From positions 2,911,001 to 2,975,000 of the forward strand of contig NZ_CP097800.1 of NCBI RefSeq assembly GCF_000612545.2: a stretch of DNA of 64,000 nucleotides, given 5' to 3'. Each line of letters opens with the position of its first letter. Within the stretch, counting starts at the first letter, position 1. Shown here piece by piece: positions 50,501 to 58,962 of the stretch. The translations under genes were made by a program, and so were the position numbers. A model generated the notes under the pieces. That model was not told the DNA's origin. It saw only the letters and a program-made list of their open reading frames with translations, and searched no databases. This stretch comes from Streptomyces sp. PCS3-D2 (GTDB lineage: Bacteria > Actinomycetota > Actinomycetes > Streptomycetales > Streptomycetaceae).

Positions 50501-51445
50501 TCACGGCGCCCGGTGCGGCGCCGTGGCCCCCGGCGGGGGCTCGTCGGCGGCGGCCTCGTCGGTGTCGGCTTCGGCTTCGGCTTCGACGTCGGCCTCGCCG
50601 TCGCGGGTTGCCGTCCAGGCGGAGACGTACAGCAGGAGTTTCGCCATGAAGTTGATCCAGAGCAGCAGGGCGACCGGCACGCCGAAGGCCCCGTACATGC
50701 TCTTCGCCGCGACCTCCCGCATGTAGCCGCTGAGCAGCAGCTTCAGCAGCTCGAAGCCCGCCGCTCCGATCAGGGCGGCCTGGATCAGGCGGCCCCTGGG
50801 CGGTTCGACGCCGGGCAGCAGGGTCAGGACGTACAGCAGCACCAGGAAGGCCGCCACCACACCGACCAGGAAGGCGAGGGAGCGCAGCAGCGCGCCGCCG
50901 GGCCCCTCGCGCGGGATGCCGAGCCAGTCCGCGGACTTCCCGACCGCGCTGGAGCCGAGGATCGAGGCCGCCGCGGAGAGCAGGCCCACCCCGCCGAGGC
51001 CGAGCAGGACGAGCCCGTCCTTGCCCTTGCGGACGATCGGGTTCCCGTCGTCCTCGTCGTCCTTGTCCCACACCGCGCGCAGGCAGTCCCGCATCGAGCC
51101 CACCCAGCCGATGCCGGTGAAGAGGAGGAGGGCGCCGGCAACGAGACCGATCGTGGCCGCGTTCGCGACGAGCCCGTTGATGTCGAGCTGGTCGGAGATG
51201 CCGGGGACCTGTTCGGCGAGGTTCTTCTCCAGCCGGTCCAGTTGCTCGGGGCTGAGCAGCGCCGCGCCGACGGCCGCGGCCACGGTGATCAGGGGGAAGA
51301 GCGCGAGGAAGCTGATGAAGGTGATCGCGGCGGCGAGTCGGGTCCAATGGACGCGGTCGAGGCGTTCGTACGAGCGCCACGCGTGCGTCTTCATCAGACG
51401 GTCCGCCAGCGGCCCGATCACCGGGAGTTTCGTCAGCCAGTCCAT
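50501..51445 (-). CDS. YihY/BrkB family inner membrane protein
   Basis: The protein has 314 residues and six membrane segments. Family sequence: WTRLAAAITFISFLALFPLI, ATIGLVAGALLLFTGIGWVG, SMRDCLRAVWDKDDEDDGNP, RSLAFLVGVVAAFLVLLYVL and YGAFGVPVALLLWINFMAKL. The early segment A-A-I-T-F-x-S-F-L-A-L-F-P is diagnostic. The C-terminal 40 residues are acidic (Glu/Asp/Ala repeats). Function of the family is unsettled; the old RNase BN name is not supported. It is convergent with the carboxypeptidase gene. Confidence 0.9.
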   Translation of the reverse strand: MDWLTKLPVIGPLADRLMKTHAWRSYERLDRVHWTRLAAAITFISFLALFPLITVAAAVGAALLSPEQLDRLEKNLAEQVPGISDQLDINGLVANAATIGLVAGALLLFTGIGWVGSMRDCLRAVWDKDDEDDGNPIVRKGKDGLVLLGLGGVGLLSAAASILGSSAVGKSADWLGIPREGPGGALLRSLAFLVGVVAAFLVLLYVLTLLPGVEPPRGRLIQAALIGAAGFELLKLLLSGYMREVAAKSMYGAFGVPVALLLWINFMAKLLLYVSAWTATRDGEADVEAEAEADTDEAAADEPPPGATAPHRAP

Positions 51446-51623
51446 GGGGTCACCGTAAATGAGGCACGGGAAATAGTCCGGATTGTCTGTTCCAGGTACT
51501 ACGGTCGTCGATTGTGACTTTTCGCCCAGCGCCCTCGACGGGGCGTCCGTTCCACACCCTGGTCCTGCGGAGGCTGAGGTTCCGCGCTCGGCGCACCGCC
51601 CGCCTGACCCTGCGCCCGCTCCG

Positions 51624-52232
51624 TCAGGAAGGCCGTACGGTCGTCGCCCCCGCCGCCCCGGCGGTCTGGTCGACGGGGGAGCCCGGCTGTGCCGGAACTC
51701 CCATGGCCCCACTCCCGAAAGGGTATTCACGCAGCTTGCGCCAGACCCCGTCGGAGCCCTGCTCGTAGAGGGCGAACCCCGCGCACACCCACGCGGCGGC
51801 GTACTCGGCCAGCGTCGTGAACGCCACGTCCATCGCCTCGTCGGAGATGCCGTGGGCGACGGTGACGTGCGGGTGGTACGGGAAGGCGAGCTCGCGGCTG
51901 AGCGGCCCGGCGGGGTCGCGGACCTCGCCCTGGAGCCGGGTGCAGCCCTCGACGCCCTCGGCGATCCGGACGAAGACGACCGGCGAGACGGGCCGGAAGG
52001 TTCCCGTCCCGCCCAGCCGCATCGGGAAGGGCCGGAAGCGGGCGGCGACCTCGGCGAGGTGGGCCCGGATCGCCGGGAGCCGGTCCGCCTCCACCTCCGT
52101 CGGCGGTACGAGGGTGACGTGCGTGGGGATGCCGTGGGCGGCGACGTCCCCGAAGCCCGCGCGCAGCTCCTGGAGCCGGCTGCCGTACGGCTCCGGGACC
52201 GCGATCGAAACGCCGAGCGTTACGGTCCCCAC
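51624..52232 (-). CDS. 2'-5' RNA ligase family protein (ThpR/LigT-like)
   Basis: The protein has 202 residues. The two H-x-T motifs of the 2H phosphoesterase family are in HGIPTHVTLVPPTEVEADRL and ELAFPYHPHVTVAHGISDEA. Between them lie RPFPMRLGGTGTFRPVSPVV and FVRIAEGVEG. The C-terminal part, SDGVWRKLREYPFG, is typical of the actinobacterial group. These enzymes open or join 2',3'-cyclic phosphodiesters. GTG 52232. The protein reads on past the fold into a low-complexity tail. Confidence 0.9.
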   Translation of the reverse strand: MGTVTLGVSIAVPEPYGSRLQELRAGFGDVAAHGIPTHVTLVPPTEVEADRLPAIRAHLAEVAARFRPFPMRLGGTGTFRPVSPVVFVRIAEGVEGCTRLQGEVRDPAGPLSRELAFPYHPHVTVAHGISDEAMDVAFTTLAEYAAAWVCAGFALYEQGSDGVWRKLREYPFGSGAMGVPAQPGSPVDQTAGAAGATTVRPS

Positions 52233-52329
52233 GTGTCTCTCCTCCGCTTGTCCCTGTGGACGCCTGCCGCCCCAGTGTGGGGCCAGGACCCCTCTTCGTG
52301 CCAGAGCGGTCCGTCCGTAGTTGCGTTCG

Positions 52330-53343
52330 TCAGTGCTTGGCGGGCAGCAGGCCCAGGCGGTCGTAGGCCTGCGCGAGCGTCTCCGCGGCGACCGCCCTTG
52401 CCTTCTCCGCGCCCTTGGCCAGGAGCGAGTCCAGCGTCTCCGGGTCGTCCAGGTACTCCTGGGTGCGCTGCTTGAAAGGTGTGACGAAATCGACCATCAC
52501 GGCGGCCAGGTCCGTCTTCAGCGCGCCGTAGCCCTTGCCGGCGTACCGCTCCTCCAGGGCGGGGACGGACTCGCCCGTGAGGGTGGAGTAGATCGTGAGC
52601 AGGTTGCTGACGCCGGGCTTCTTCTCGGCGTCGAAGCGGATCTCGGCCTCGGTGTCCGTGACCGCGCTCTTGATCTTCTTCTCGGTGACCTTGGCCTCGT
52701 CGAGGAGGTTGATCAGGCCCTTGGGCGACGACGCCGACTTCGACATCTTGATCGCCGGGTCCTGGAGGTCGTAGATCTTCGCGACCTCCTTGACGATGTG
52801 CGCCTGCGGGAGGGTGAAGGTCGGGCCGAAGCGCTGGTTGAAGCGCTCGGCCAGGTCGCGGGTCAGCTCGATGTGCTGGCGCTGGTCCTCGCCGACGGGA
52901 ACCGCGTTCGCCTGGTAGAGCAGGATGTCGGCGACCTGGAGGATCGGGTACGTGAAGAGGCCGACACTGGCGCTGTTGACGCCGCCCTTGGCGGACTTGT
53001 CCTTGAACTGGGTCATCCGACTGGCCTCGCCGAAGCCGGTGATGCAGTTCATCACCCAACCGAGCTGCGCGTGCTCGGGGACGTGGCTCTGGACGAAGAG
53101 CGTGCAGCGCTCGGGGTCCAGGCCGGCGGCCAGCAGCTGCGCGGCCGACAGGCGGGTGTTCGCGCGCAGGTCCTTCGGGTCCTGCGGCACGGTGATCGCG
53201 TGCAGGTCGACGACCATGTAGAACGCGTCGTGCGTCTCCTGGAGGGCGACGTACTGGCGGATCGCTCCGAGGTAGTTCCCGAGGTGGAACGAACCGGAGG
53301 TGGGCTGGATGCCGGAGAGCGCGCGAGGACGATCAGAAGCCAT
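52330..53343 (-). CDS. trpS: Tryptophanyl-tRNA synthetase
   Basis: The protein has 337 residues, the normal bacterial length. Class I signatures: [20 protein letters not shown] (HIGH-like H-L-G-N), [60 protein letters not shown] and [20 protein letters not shown], then [20 protein letters not shown] (KMSKS). Attaches tryptophan to its tRNA. Streptomyces often carry a second, indolmycin-resistant copy elsewhere; from its location this looks like the general one. No T-box leader is seen. Confidence 0.97.
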   Translation of the reverse strand: MASDRPRALSGIQPTSGSFHLGNYLGAIRQYVALQETHDAFYMVVDLHAITVPQDPKDLRANTRLSAAQLLAAGLDPERCTLFVQSHVPEHAQLGWVMNCITGFGEASRMTQFKDKSAKGGVNSASVGLFTYPILQVADILLYQANAVPVGEDQRQHIELTRDLAERFNQRFGPTFTLPQAHIVKEVAKIYDLQDPAIKMSKSASSPKGLINLLDEAKVTEKKIKSAVTDTEAEIRFDAEKKPGVSNLLTIYSTLTGESVPALEERYAGKGYGALKTDLAAVMVDFVTPFKQRTQEYLDDPETLDSLLAKGAEKARAVAAETLAQAYDRLGLLPAKH

Positions 53344-53490
53344 GGCCCCATTCTCTCAGGTGCGGGGGCCGGCTCGGGCCCGCCACCGGCCGGGACCCGT
53401 CGGGGCGCGCCGCCCCCGGCCCGGCGGCGGCAGCGGGGACCGGGGGCGGCGCTCCGGGGGCGCGGAGCCCCCGGCGGCGGCGCCGCAGGG

Positions 53491-54759
53491 CTACGACAGC
53501 GGAAGGCCCGGCGCCGGGAAGGCGGCCATCAGATCGGCGACCTCGGCCCGGATCGCCTTGAGCGCCGTCTCGTCGGGCCGCGCGGCCGCGTCGACCGCGC
53601 GGGCGATCCAGTCGGCCACCAGCGGCATGTGCTCCGTGGACAGCCCGCGCGAGGTCAGGGACGGTGTGCCGATCCGCACCCCCGAGGGATCGAACGGCTT
53701 GCGCGGGTCGAACGGCACCGTGTTGTGGTTCACGACGATCCCCGCCCGGTCCAGGGCCTTGGCGGCGACCTTGCCCGGCACCTCCTTGCCCGTCAGGTCG
53801 ATCAGGATCAGGTGGTTGTCCGTACCGCCCGACACCAGGTCGAAGCCACGCTCCAGCAGGGCGGCGGCCAGCGCCCGGGCGTTGGCGACGACCGCGTGCG
53901 CGTACCGGACGAAGGACGGCTGGGCCGCCTCGTGCAGGGCCACCGCGATGCCGGCCGTGGTCTGGTTGTGCGGACCGCCCTGCAGGCCGGGGAAAACCGC
54001 CCTGTCGATCGCCTTCGCGTGCTCCTCGCGGCACATCAGCATCGCGCCGCGGGGACCGCGCAGGGTCTTGTGGGTCGTGGTGGAGATGACGTCCACGTGC
54101 CCCGCCGGGGACGGGTGCGCGCCGCCCGCGATCAGGCCGGCGATGTGGGCGACGTCCGCGACCAGGACCGAGCCCGCCTCGCGCGCGATCTCCGCGAAGG
54201 CGGCGAAGTCGATGGTCCTCGGCAGGGCGGTGCCGCCGCAGAAGATCAGCTTGGGCCGCTCGGCGAGGGCCAGCTCGCGCACCGCGTCGTAGTCGATCAG
54301 ACCCGTGTCGGCGCGGACGCCGTACTGCACGCCGCGAAACCACGAGCCCGTCGCCGAGACCCCCCAGCCGTGCGTCAGGTGGCCGCCCATCGGCAGGGCC
54401 ATGCCCATGACCGTGTCGCCGGGCTGCGCGAAGGCCAGGTACACGGCCAGGTTGGCCGGGGAGCCGGAGTACGGCTGCACGTTGGCGTGGTCCACGCCGA
54501 ACAGGCCCTTGGCCCGCTCGATCGCCAGTGCCTCGACCCGGTCGATGTTCTGCTGGCCCTCGTAGTAGCGGCGGCCCGGGTACCCCTCGCTGTACTTGTT
54601 CTGCAGCACGGTCCCGGAGGCCTCCAGGACGGCCGCGGACACGTAGTTCTCGCTGGGGATCAGGCGCAGGGTCTCCGCCTGGAGGACTTCCTCCGCGGCG
54701 ACGTGGGACGCCAGTTCCGGATCGGTCGCGGACAGGGCGGGATGGCGGCTCGCGGACAC
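53491..54759 (-). CDS. glyA: Serine hydroxymethyltransferase
   Basis: The protein has 422 residues. GTG 54759 has GGAGGAG 6 nt upstream. PLP enzyme interconverting serine and glycine with transfer of a one-carbon unit to tetrahydrofolate. Motifs: RLIPSENYVSAAVLEASGTV, NKYSEGYPGRRYYEGQQNID, ANVQPYSGSPANLAVYLAFA, LVADVAHIAGLIAGGAHPSP and DVISTTTHKTLRGPRGAMLM (PLP lysine). A ZTP-type riboswitch precedes the gene, connecting it to folate and purine status, like folD further on. Confidence 0.96.
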   Translation of the reverse strand: MSASRHPALSATDPELASHVAAEEVLQAETLRLIPSENYVSAAVLEASGTVLQNKYSEGYPGRRYYEGQQNIDRVEALAIERAKGLFGVDHANVQPYSGSPANLAVYLAFAQPGDTVMGMALPMGGHLTHGWGVSATGSWFRGVQYGVRADTGLIDYDAVRELALAERPKLIFCGGTALPRTIDFAAFAEIAREAGSVLVADVAHIAGLIAGGAHPSPAGHVDVISTTTHKTLRGPRGAMLMCREEHAKAIDRAVFPGLQGGPHNQTTAGIAVALHEAAQPSFVRYAHAVVANARALAAALLERGFDLVSGGTDNHLILIDLTGKEVPGKVAAKALDRAGIVVNHNTVPFDPRKPFDPSGVRIGTPSLTSRGLSTEHMPLVADWIARAVDAAARPDETALKAIRAEVADLMAAFPAPGLPLS

Positions 54760-54797
54760 GGCGGGCTCCTCCGGGGTCGATGTGATCGGTACCCCGC

Positions 54798-54880
54798 GAG
54801 GCCCAGGCGAGCGGCCCTGATGCGGTCGAGCGCGCACGACTCCCCCGGAGTTGGTTCCCCGTACGCCAGTCGCCGTGCGT
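54798..54880 (-). ncRNA. ZTP (pfl) riboswitch upstream of glyA
   Basis: On the minus strand GCACGGCGACTGGCG begins the motif. A stem with GGGGAACC...GGGGGAG follows, and GTCGTGC closes the first helix. After a variable part comes the invariant TCGCCTGGGC (about 54800-54809). These are the landmarks of the pfl RNA, which binds ZMP/ZTP, the signal of 10-formyl-tetrahydrofolate shortage. It ends 38 nt before the glyA start, so control of translation or termination is possible. glyA is a known member of the pfl regulon in many bacteria. Confidence 0.88.
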
Positions 54881-54965
54881 ACCGAACACCTTAGCGGGCG
54901 CGCCGCGGGGCAGGTTTCCGCGTCCGGGATACGAGCGACGATAAGAAGGTGGCGCCACCCTCGTC

Positions 54966-54989
54966 ACCGCTTCACCGCTTCACCGCTTC
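54966..54989. repeat. 8-bp tandem repeat before rocD
   Basis: Three perfect copies of ACCGCTTC lie about 30-50 bp upstream of the rocD start. No function is visible. Confidence 0.6.
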
Positions 54990-55017
54990 ACCGGCCAGAC
55001 GGACGATCGGAGACCCC

Positions 55018-56223
55018 GTGTCGACAACAGCTGCTGCCATCCGCTCCGCCGACGCGCACAGCGCGCACAACTACCACCCGCTGCCCGTCGTCGTCGCGAC
55101 CGCGGAAGGCGCGTGGATGACCGACGTGGAGGGTCGCAGATACCTCGACATGCTCGCCGGGTACTCCGCGCTCAACTTCGGGCACGGCAACCGCCGTCTG
55201 ATCGACGCGGCGCGGGCCCAGCTGGAACGGGTGACGCTCACCTCGCGCGCCTTCCACCACGACCGGTTCGCCGACTTCTGCACCGAACTCGCCGCGCTGT
55301 GCGGCAAGGAGATGGTGCTGCCCATGAACACCGGCGCGGAGGCGGTGGAGACGGCGGTGAAGACCGCCCGCAAGTGGGGTTACGAGGTCAAGGGCGTCCC
55401 GGACGGGCACGCCAAGATCGTGGTGGCCGCCGACAACTTCCACGGCCGGACCACGACGATCGTGTCCTTCTCGACCGACCACGACGCCCGCGACCACTTC
55501 GGGCCGTACACGCCCGGCTTCGAGATCGTCCCGTACGGGGACCTCACCGCGCTGTCGCACGCCGTCACGGAGAACACCGTGGCCGTGCTGCTGGAGCCGA
55601 TCCAGGGCGAGGCGGGGGTGCTGGTGCCGCCCGCCGGGTACCTGGCCGGCGTACGGGAGCTGACCCGCGAGCGGAACGTGCTCTTCATGGCCGACGAGAT
55701 CCAGTCGGGGCTCGGCCGGACCGGCCGGACCTTCGCCTGCGAGCACGAGGGCGTCGTCCCGGACGTCTACATCCTCGGCAAGGCGCTCGGCGGCGGTGTG
55801 GTGCCGGTGTCGGCGGTGGTCGCCGACCGGGACGTGCTGGGGGTGTTCGGACCCGGCCAGCACGGCTCCACCTTCGGGGGGAACCCGCTCGCGTGCGCCG
55901 TCGCCCTGGAGGTGATCGCGATGCTGCGGACCGGCGAGTTCCAGCAGCGGGCCACCGAACTGGGCGACCACCTCCACCGCGAGCTGAACCTGCTCGTCGG
56001 CGGGGGCGCGGTGACCGCCGTACGCGGCCGGGGGCTGTGGGCGGGCGTCGACATCGACCCGTCCCGCGGTACGGGCCGGGAGATCTCCGAGAAGCTGATG
56101 GAGCTCGGGGTGCTCGTGAAGGACACCCACGGATCGACGATCCGGATCGCCCCGCCGCTGGTGATCACCAAGGAGGATCTGGACTGGGGCCTGGACCAGC
56201 TCCGGTCGGTGCTCGGCGGGTAG
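55018..56223 (+). CDS. rocD: Ornithine aminotransferase
   Basis: The protein has 401 residues from GTG 55018. Class III aminotransferase motifs: NYHPLPVVVATAEGAWMTDV, GRRYLDMLAGYSALNFGHGN, PMNTGAEAVETAVKTARKWG, DNFHGRTTTIVSFSTDHDAR, LLEPIQGEAGVLVPPAGYLA, LFMADEIQSGLGRTGRTFAC and ILGKALGGGVVPVSAVVADR (PLP lysine). The opening N-Y-H-P-L-P is specific for RocD-type enzymes. Converts ornithine to glutamate-5-semialdehyde. It is divergent from glyA. The rest of arginine catabolism is not in the window. Confidence 0.94.
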   Translation: MSTTAAAIRSADAHSAHNYHPLPVVVATAEGAWMTDVEGRRYLDMLAGYSALNFGHGNRRLIDAARAQLERVTLTSRAFHHDRFADFCTELAALCGKEMVLPMNTGAEAVETAVKTARKWGYEVKGVPDGHAKIVVAADNFHGRTTTIVSFSTDHDARDHFGPYTPGFEIVPYGDLTALSHAVTENTVAVLLEPIQGEAGVLVPPAGYLAGVRELTRERNVLFMADEIQSGLGRTGRTFACEHEGVVPDVYILGKALGGGVVPVSAVVADRDVLGVFGPGQHGSTFGGNPLACAVALEVIAMLRTGEFQQRATELGDHLHRELNLLVGGGAVTAVRGRGLWAGVDIDPSRGTGREISEKLMELGVLVKDTHGSTIRIAPPLVITKEDLDWGLDQLRSVLGG

Positions 56224-56370
56224 GCCCCGGCGCCGGGGCGTGTCGCGACGGTCCCGCCCGTCCCGCGGCGGCCGGCACGCACGCCCGCCGCCGCGTCCCC
56301 GGCCTTGCCGGGCAGTACGCCTGTTGCCGTGCCGGGGGCCGTGAGGCGGTGAACCCTTCCGGTCACCGCA

Positions 56371-57573
56371 CTAGACGATGACGTGGGGCAGGAAGCGGGC
56401 GTACGCGTCCGTGACCGGCCCCGCGGATTCGCGGATGCCGAGCCCCGCCGCCTCGTCCTCGACCACCCACGCGCCGAGCACCACCCGGTTGCCGTCGAAG
56501 TCGGGCAGCGGAGCCAGTCCCTGGAAGCAGTACCGCTCCCCCGGCTCCGCTACGAACGGCTCGCCGTCCGGGCCCGGCTCGTGGAGGGTGACGCCCGCGC
56601 CCTCGCGGCCGAGGAGGGGCTTGGCCACGTAGCCGGCCGATCCGGGCTCCGCGAGTTCGCGCGGCCCGTCGAGATAGGCGGGCAGCAGGTTCGGGTGCTC
56701 CGGGAAGAGCTCCCACAGGATCGCGAGCAGCGCCTTGTTGGAGAGCAGCATCTTCCACAGCGGCTCGATCCAGGCCGTGGTGCCGGAGCCGCCGCCGTGG
56801 TCGTAGGTGTCGAGGACCTGCGGGCCGAACTCGTCGGTCGCCAGCCACTCCCACGGGTAGAGCTTGAAGCAACTGCGGATGAACCGGAGCCGGTCGTCGA
56901 CGAACCGCCCGGACAGGCTGTCCCAGCCGATCTGCTCCACGGACAGGGCGTGGGTCTGCAGGCCGGCCTGGTCGGCGGTCTCCTGGAGGTAGGCGACCGT
57001 CATCAGGTCCTCGCCGATCTCGTCGGTCTCGGAGTGCGCGAAATGCAGCAGGCCGGGGGGCAGCAGCTCCGCCTGGCGGCGCCAGGCGTCGACGAGGCGT
57101 TCGTGGAGGGAGTTCCACTGGTCGGCTCCGGGGAAGCGCTCCTCCATCCAGAACCACTGCGCGCTGGCGGCCTCCACGAGCGAGGTCGGCGTGTCGGCGT
57201 TGTACTCCAGCATCTTGGCCGGGCTGCCGGTGCCGTCGTAGCGCAGGTCGAAGCGCCCGTAGACGAAGGGCTGCTCGGCACGGCGGCGCCAGGACTCGGC
57301 GATCATCGCGGCGAGCTTCGGGTCGGTGATGCCGAGGTCGGCGAAGCGGTCGTGCTCGATGATGTGCGCGGCCGCGGCCAGGCACATCGCGTGCAGATCC
57401 TCGACGACGTCCTCCAGGGCCTCGACCTCGGGGAGGGAGAAGGAGTAGTAGGCGCTCTCGTCCCAGTAGGGGCGCAGCGAGTCGTCGGGGTAGCGGGTGA
57501 GGGGGTAGATCAGCCCCTGCTCCTCGACCGTCTTCTGCCAGTCGGCGCGGGGCTCGATGGTGTGCCGCTGCAT
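56371..57573 (-). CDS. Glutathionylspermidine synthase family protein (YgiC-like)
   Basis: The protein has 400 residues. GSP_synth-type ATP-grasp: EQGLIYPLTRYPDDSLRPYW, DESAYYSFSLPEVEALEDVV, FVYGRFDLRYDGTGSPAKML, EYNADTPTSLVEAASAQWFW, LLSNKALLAILWELFPEHPN, LLPAYLDG, YVAKPLLGREGAGVTLHEPG and NRVVLGAWVVEDEAAGLGIR. Streptomyces make neither glutathione nor glutathionylspermidine, so the peptide substrate must differ. In E. coli YgiC and YjfC are paired with DUF1190 lipoproteins; here too a small lipoprotein gene is adjacent. Confidence 0.9.
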   Translation of the reverse strand: MQRHTIEPRADWQKTVEEQGLIYPLTRYPDDSLRPYWDESAYYSFSLPEVEALEDVVEDLHAMCLAAAAHIIEHDRFADLGITDPKLAAMIAESWRRRAEQPFVYGRFDLRYDGTGSPAKMLEYNADTPTSLVEAASAQWFWMEERFPGADQWNSLHERLVDAWRRQAELLPPGLLHFAHSETDEIGEDLMTVAYLQETADQAGLQTHALSVEQIGWDSLSGRFVDDRLRFIRSCFKLYPWEWLATDEFGPQVLDTYDHGGGSGTTAWIEPLWKMLLSNKALLAILWELFPEHPNLLPAYLDGPRELAEPGSAGYVAKPLLGREGAGVTLHEPGPDGEPFVAEPGERYCFQGLAPLPDFDGNRVVLGAWVVEDEAAGLGIRESAGPVTDAYARFLPHVIV

Positions 57574-57580
57574 CGGGCGA

Positions 57581-57877
57581 TCAGCCGCCGCTGGAGCTGG
57601 AGTGGCCGCCGATGCCGCCGCGGGTGACGGCGGACTTGTCGAAGCTTCCGCCGGTGACCTTGCCGTTGCTGACGTGGCCGCCGTAGTAGTACGCGCCGCT
57701 TCCGCCGCTCCTGCACTCCTTGCTGTTCAGGTGTTTCAGCGTGGAGCGGGACGCGCAGCGGCGGTCCGGCTCGTCGCTGCTTCCGCAGGCCACCAGGGTG
57801 GCCGCGAGCAGACCCATGCCTCCGAGGGCGACGGCGCCGGAGCGCATCCGGCGCTGGTTGGTGCTGCTGATGTCCAT
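57581..57877 (-). CDS. Small lipoprotein paired with the YgiC-like gene (YgiB-like)
   Basis: The protein has 98 residues. It has a basic N-terminus, a hydrophobic core and a lipobox LVAC, then GSSDEPDRRCASRSTLKHLN, SKECRSGGSGAYYYGGHVSN, GKVTGGSFDKSAVTRGGIGG and HSSSSGG. The Tyr/Gly-rich end and paired cysteines recall the C-terminal part of DUF1190/YgiB. It ends 8 bp before the YgiC-like start on the same strand. Function unknown. Confidence 0.7.
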   Translation of the reverse strand: MDISSTNQRRMRSGAVALGGMGLLAATLVACGSSDEPDRRCASRSTLKHLNSKECRSGGSGAYYYGGHVSNGKVTGGSFDKSAVTRGGIGGHSSSSGG

Positions 57878-57981
57878 GTCTGCTGCTCCCCCTGGAACCT
57901 GGCGTGCTCCCGACAGACTAGAGCGGGGCCCCCGGCCGATGGAATCCGGCCGCCGTGAGATCCGTGACCTAAAGTCAGTTC

Positions 57982-58830
57982 GTGCTGATTGGGATGATTT
58001 GCTCACTCGGTGCGGCGGTGTGCTTCGGTACGGCGTCCGTACTCCAGGCCGTCGCGACACGGGCGGTGGAGCCCGGCAGCGGGTCCGGGGTGGACGCGGC
58101 GCTGCTGCTGCGGGCCGCGCGGCAGTGGCGCTACGTGCTGGGCCTCGTCCTGGACGGCACCGGCTTCGTCCTGCAGATCATCGCGCTGCGGCACGTGCCG
58201 ATCTACGTCGTCGGGTCCGCGCTGGCCGCCAGTCTGGCCGTGACGGCGGTGGTCGCCTCGCGGCTGATGGCGGTGCGGTTGTCCCGGCGGGAGTGGTGCG
58301 CGGTGGCCGTGGTGTGCGCGGGGCTGCTGATGCTGGGCTTCGCGTCCGGGGAGGAGGGCAGCGGGACGGGTTCGCCGGCGCTGAAGCTGGGGCTGTTGGG
58401 GGTGGCGGTGCTGGTGCTGCTGGTCGGCGCGGTCGCGGGCGGGCTGCCGGACGGGCCCCGGGCGCTGGTGCTCGGGCTGGGATCGGGCACCGGCTTCGGT
58501 GTGGTGGAGGTCTCGGTGCGGCTCGTCGACTCGGTGACCGATCTCGCCGATCCGGCCCTGTACGCGCTCCTGCTCGGCGGGGCGGCGGGGTTCCTGCTGC
58601 TGACCTCGGCGCTGGCCCGGGGCTCGGTGACGGTCGCGACGGCGGGCCTGGTGCTGGGAGAGACCATCGGCCCGGCGGCGGTGGGCGTGGCCTGGCTCGG
58701 CGACCGCACCCGAGAGGGCCTGTCGTGGCTGGCGGTGACCGGCTTCGCGGTGGCGGTCGCCGGCTCCCTGGCCCTCTCCCGCTTCGGCGAACCGGAGCCA
58801 CCGTCGGCCCCGGCGTCAGCGCCGTCCTGA
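57982..58830 (+). CDS. DMT-type (EamA-like) membrane transporter
   Basis: The protein has 282 residues and about nine to ten membrane segments: MICSLGAAVCFGTASVLQAV, LDGTGFVLQIIALRHVPIYV, VAVVCAGLLMLGFASG, ALYALLLGGAAGFLLLTSAL and TAGLVLGETIGPAAVGVAWL. It is the membrane-transporter family found in many Streptomyces; the substrate is unknown. TAAAGT (57970-57975) ends 6 nt before GTG 57982, so the mRNA is probably leaderless. It is divergent from the lipoprotein/YgiC pair. Confidence 0.85.
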   Translation: MLIGMICSLGAAVCFGTASVLQAVATRAVEPGSGSGVDAALLLRAARQWRYVLGLVLDGTGFVLQIIALRHVPIYVVGSALAASLAVTAVVASRLMAVRLSRREWCAVAVVCAGLLMLGFASGEEGSGTGSPALKLGLLGVAVLVLLVGAVAGGLPDGPRALVLGLGSGTGFGVVEVSVRLVDSVTDLADPALYALLLGGAAGFLLLTSALARGSVTVATAGLVLGETIGPAAVGVAWLGDRTREGLSWLAVTGFAVAVAGSLALSRFGEPEPPSAPASAPS

Positions 58831-58962
58831 GCCCGCCCGGCCACCCGGCCACCCGGCCGCCCGCCGCGCCGGTGCGTCGGTGCGTCGGTGCGGGGCGGGG
58901 TCTCGCCCCGCGGGGCCCCGGGCAGAGCTTCCGGCCCGGCGCCGCGCCGGGCACACGACAGG

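Noticed and set aside
52321-54894. 857-residue plus-strand frame opposite trpS and glyA
   Set aside because: Antisense to two well-supported genes; sequence is typical of a reverse frame in GC-rich DNA.
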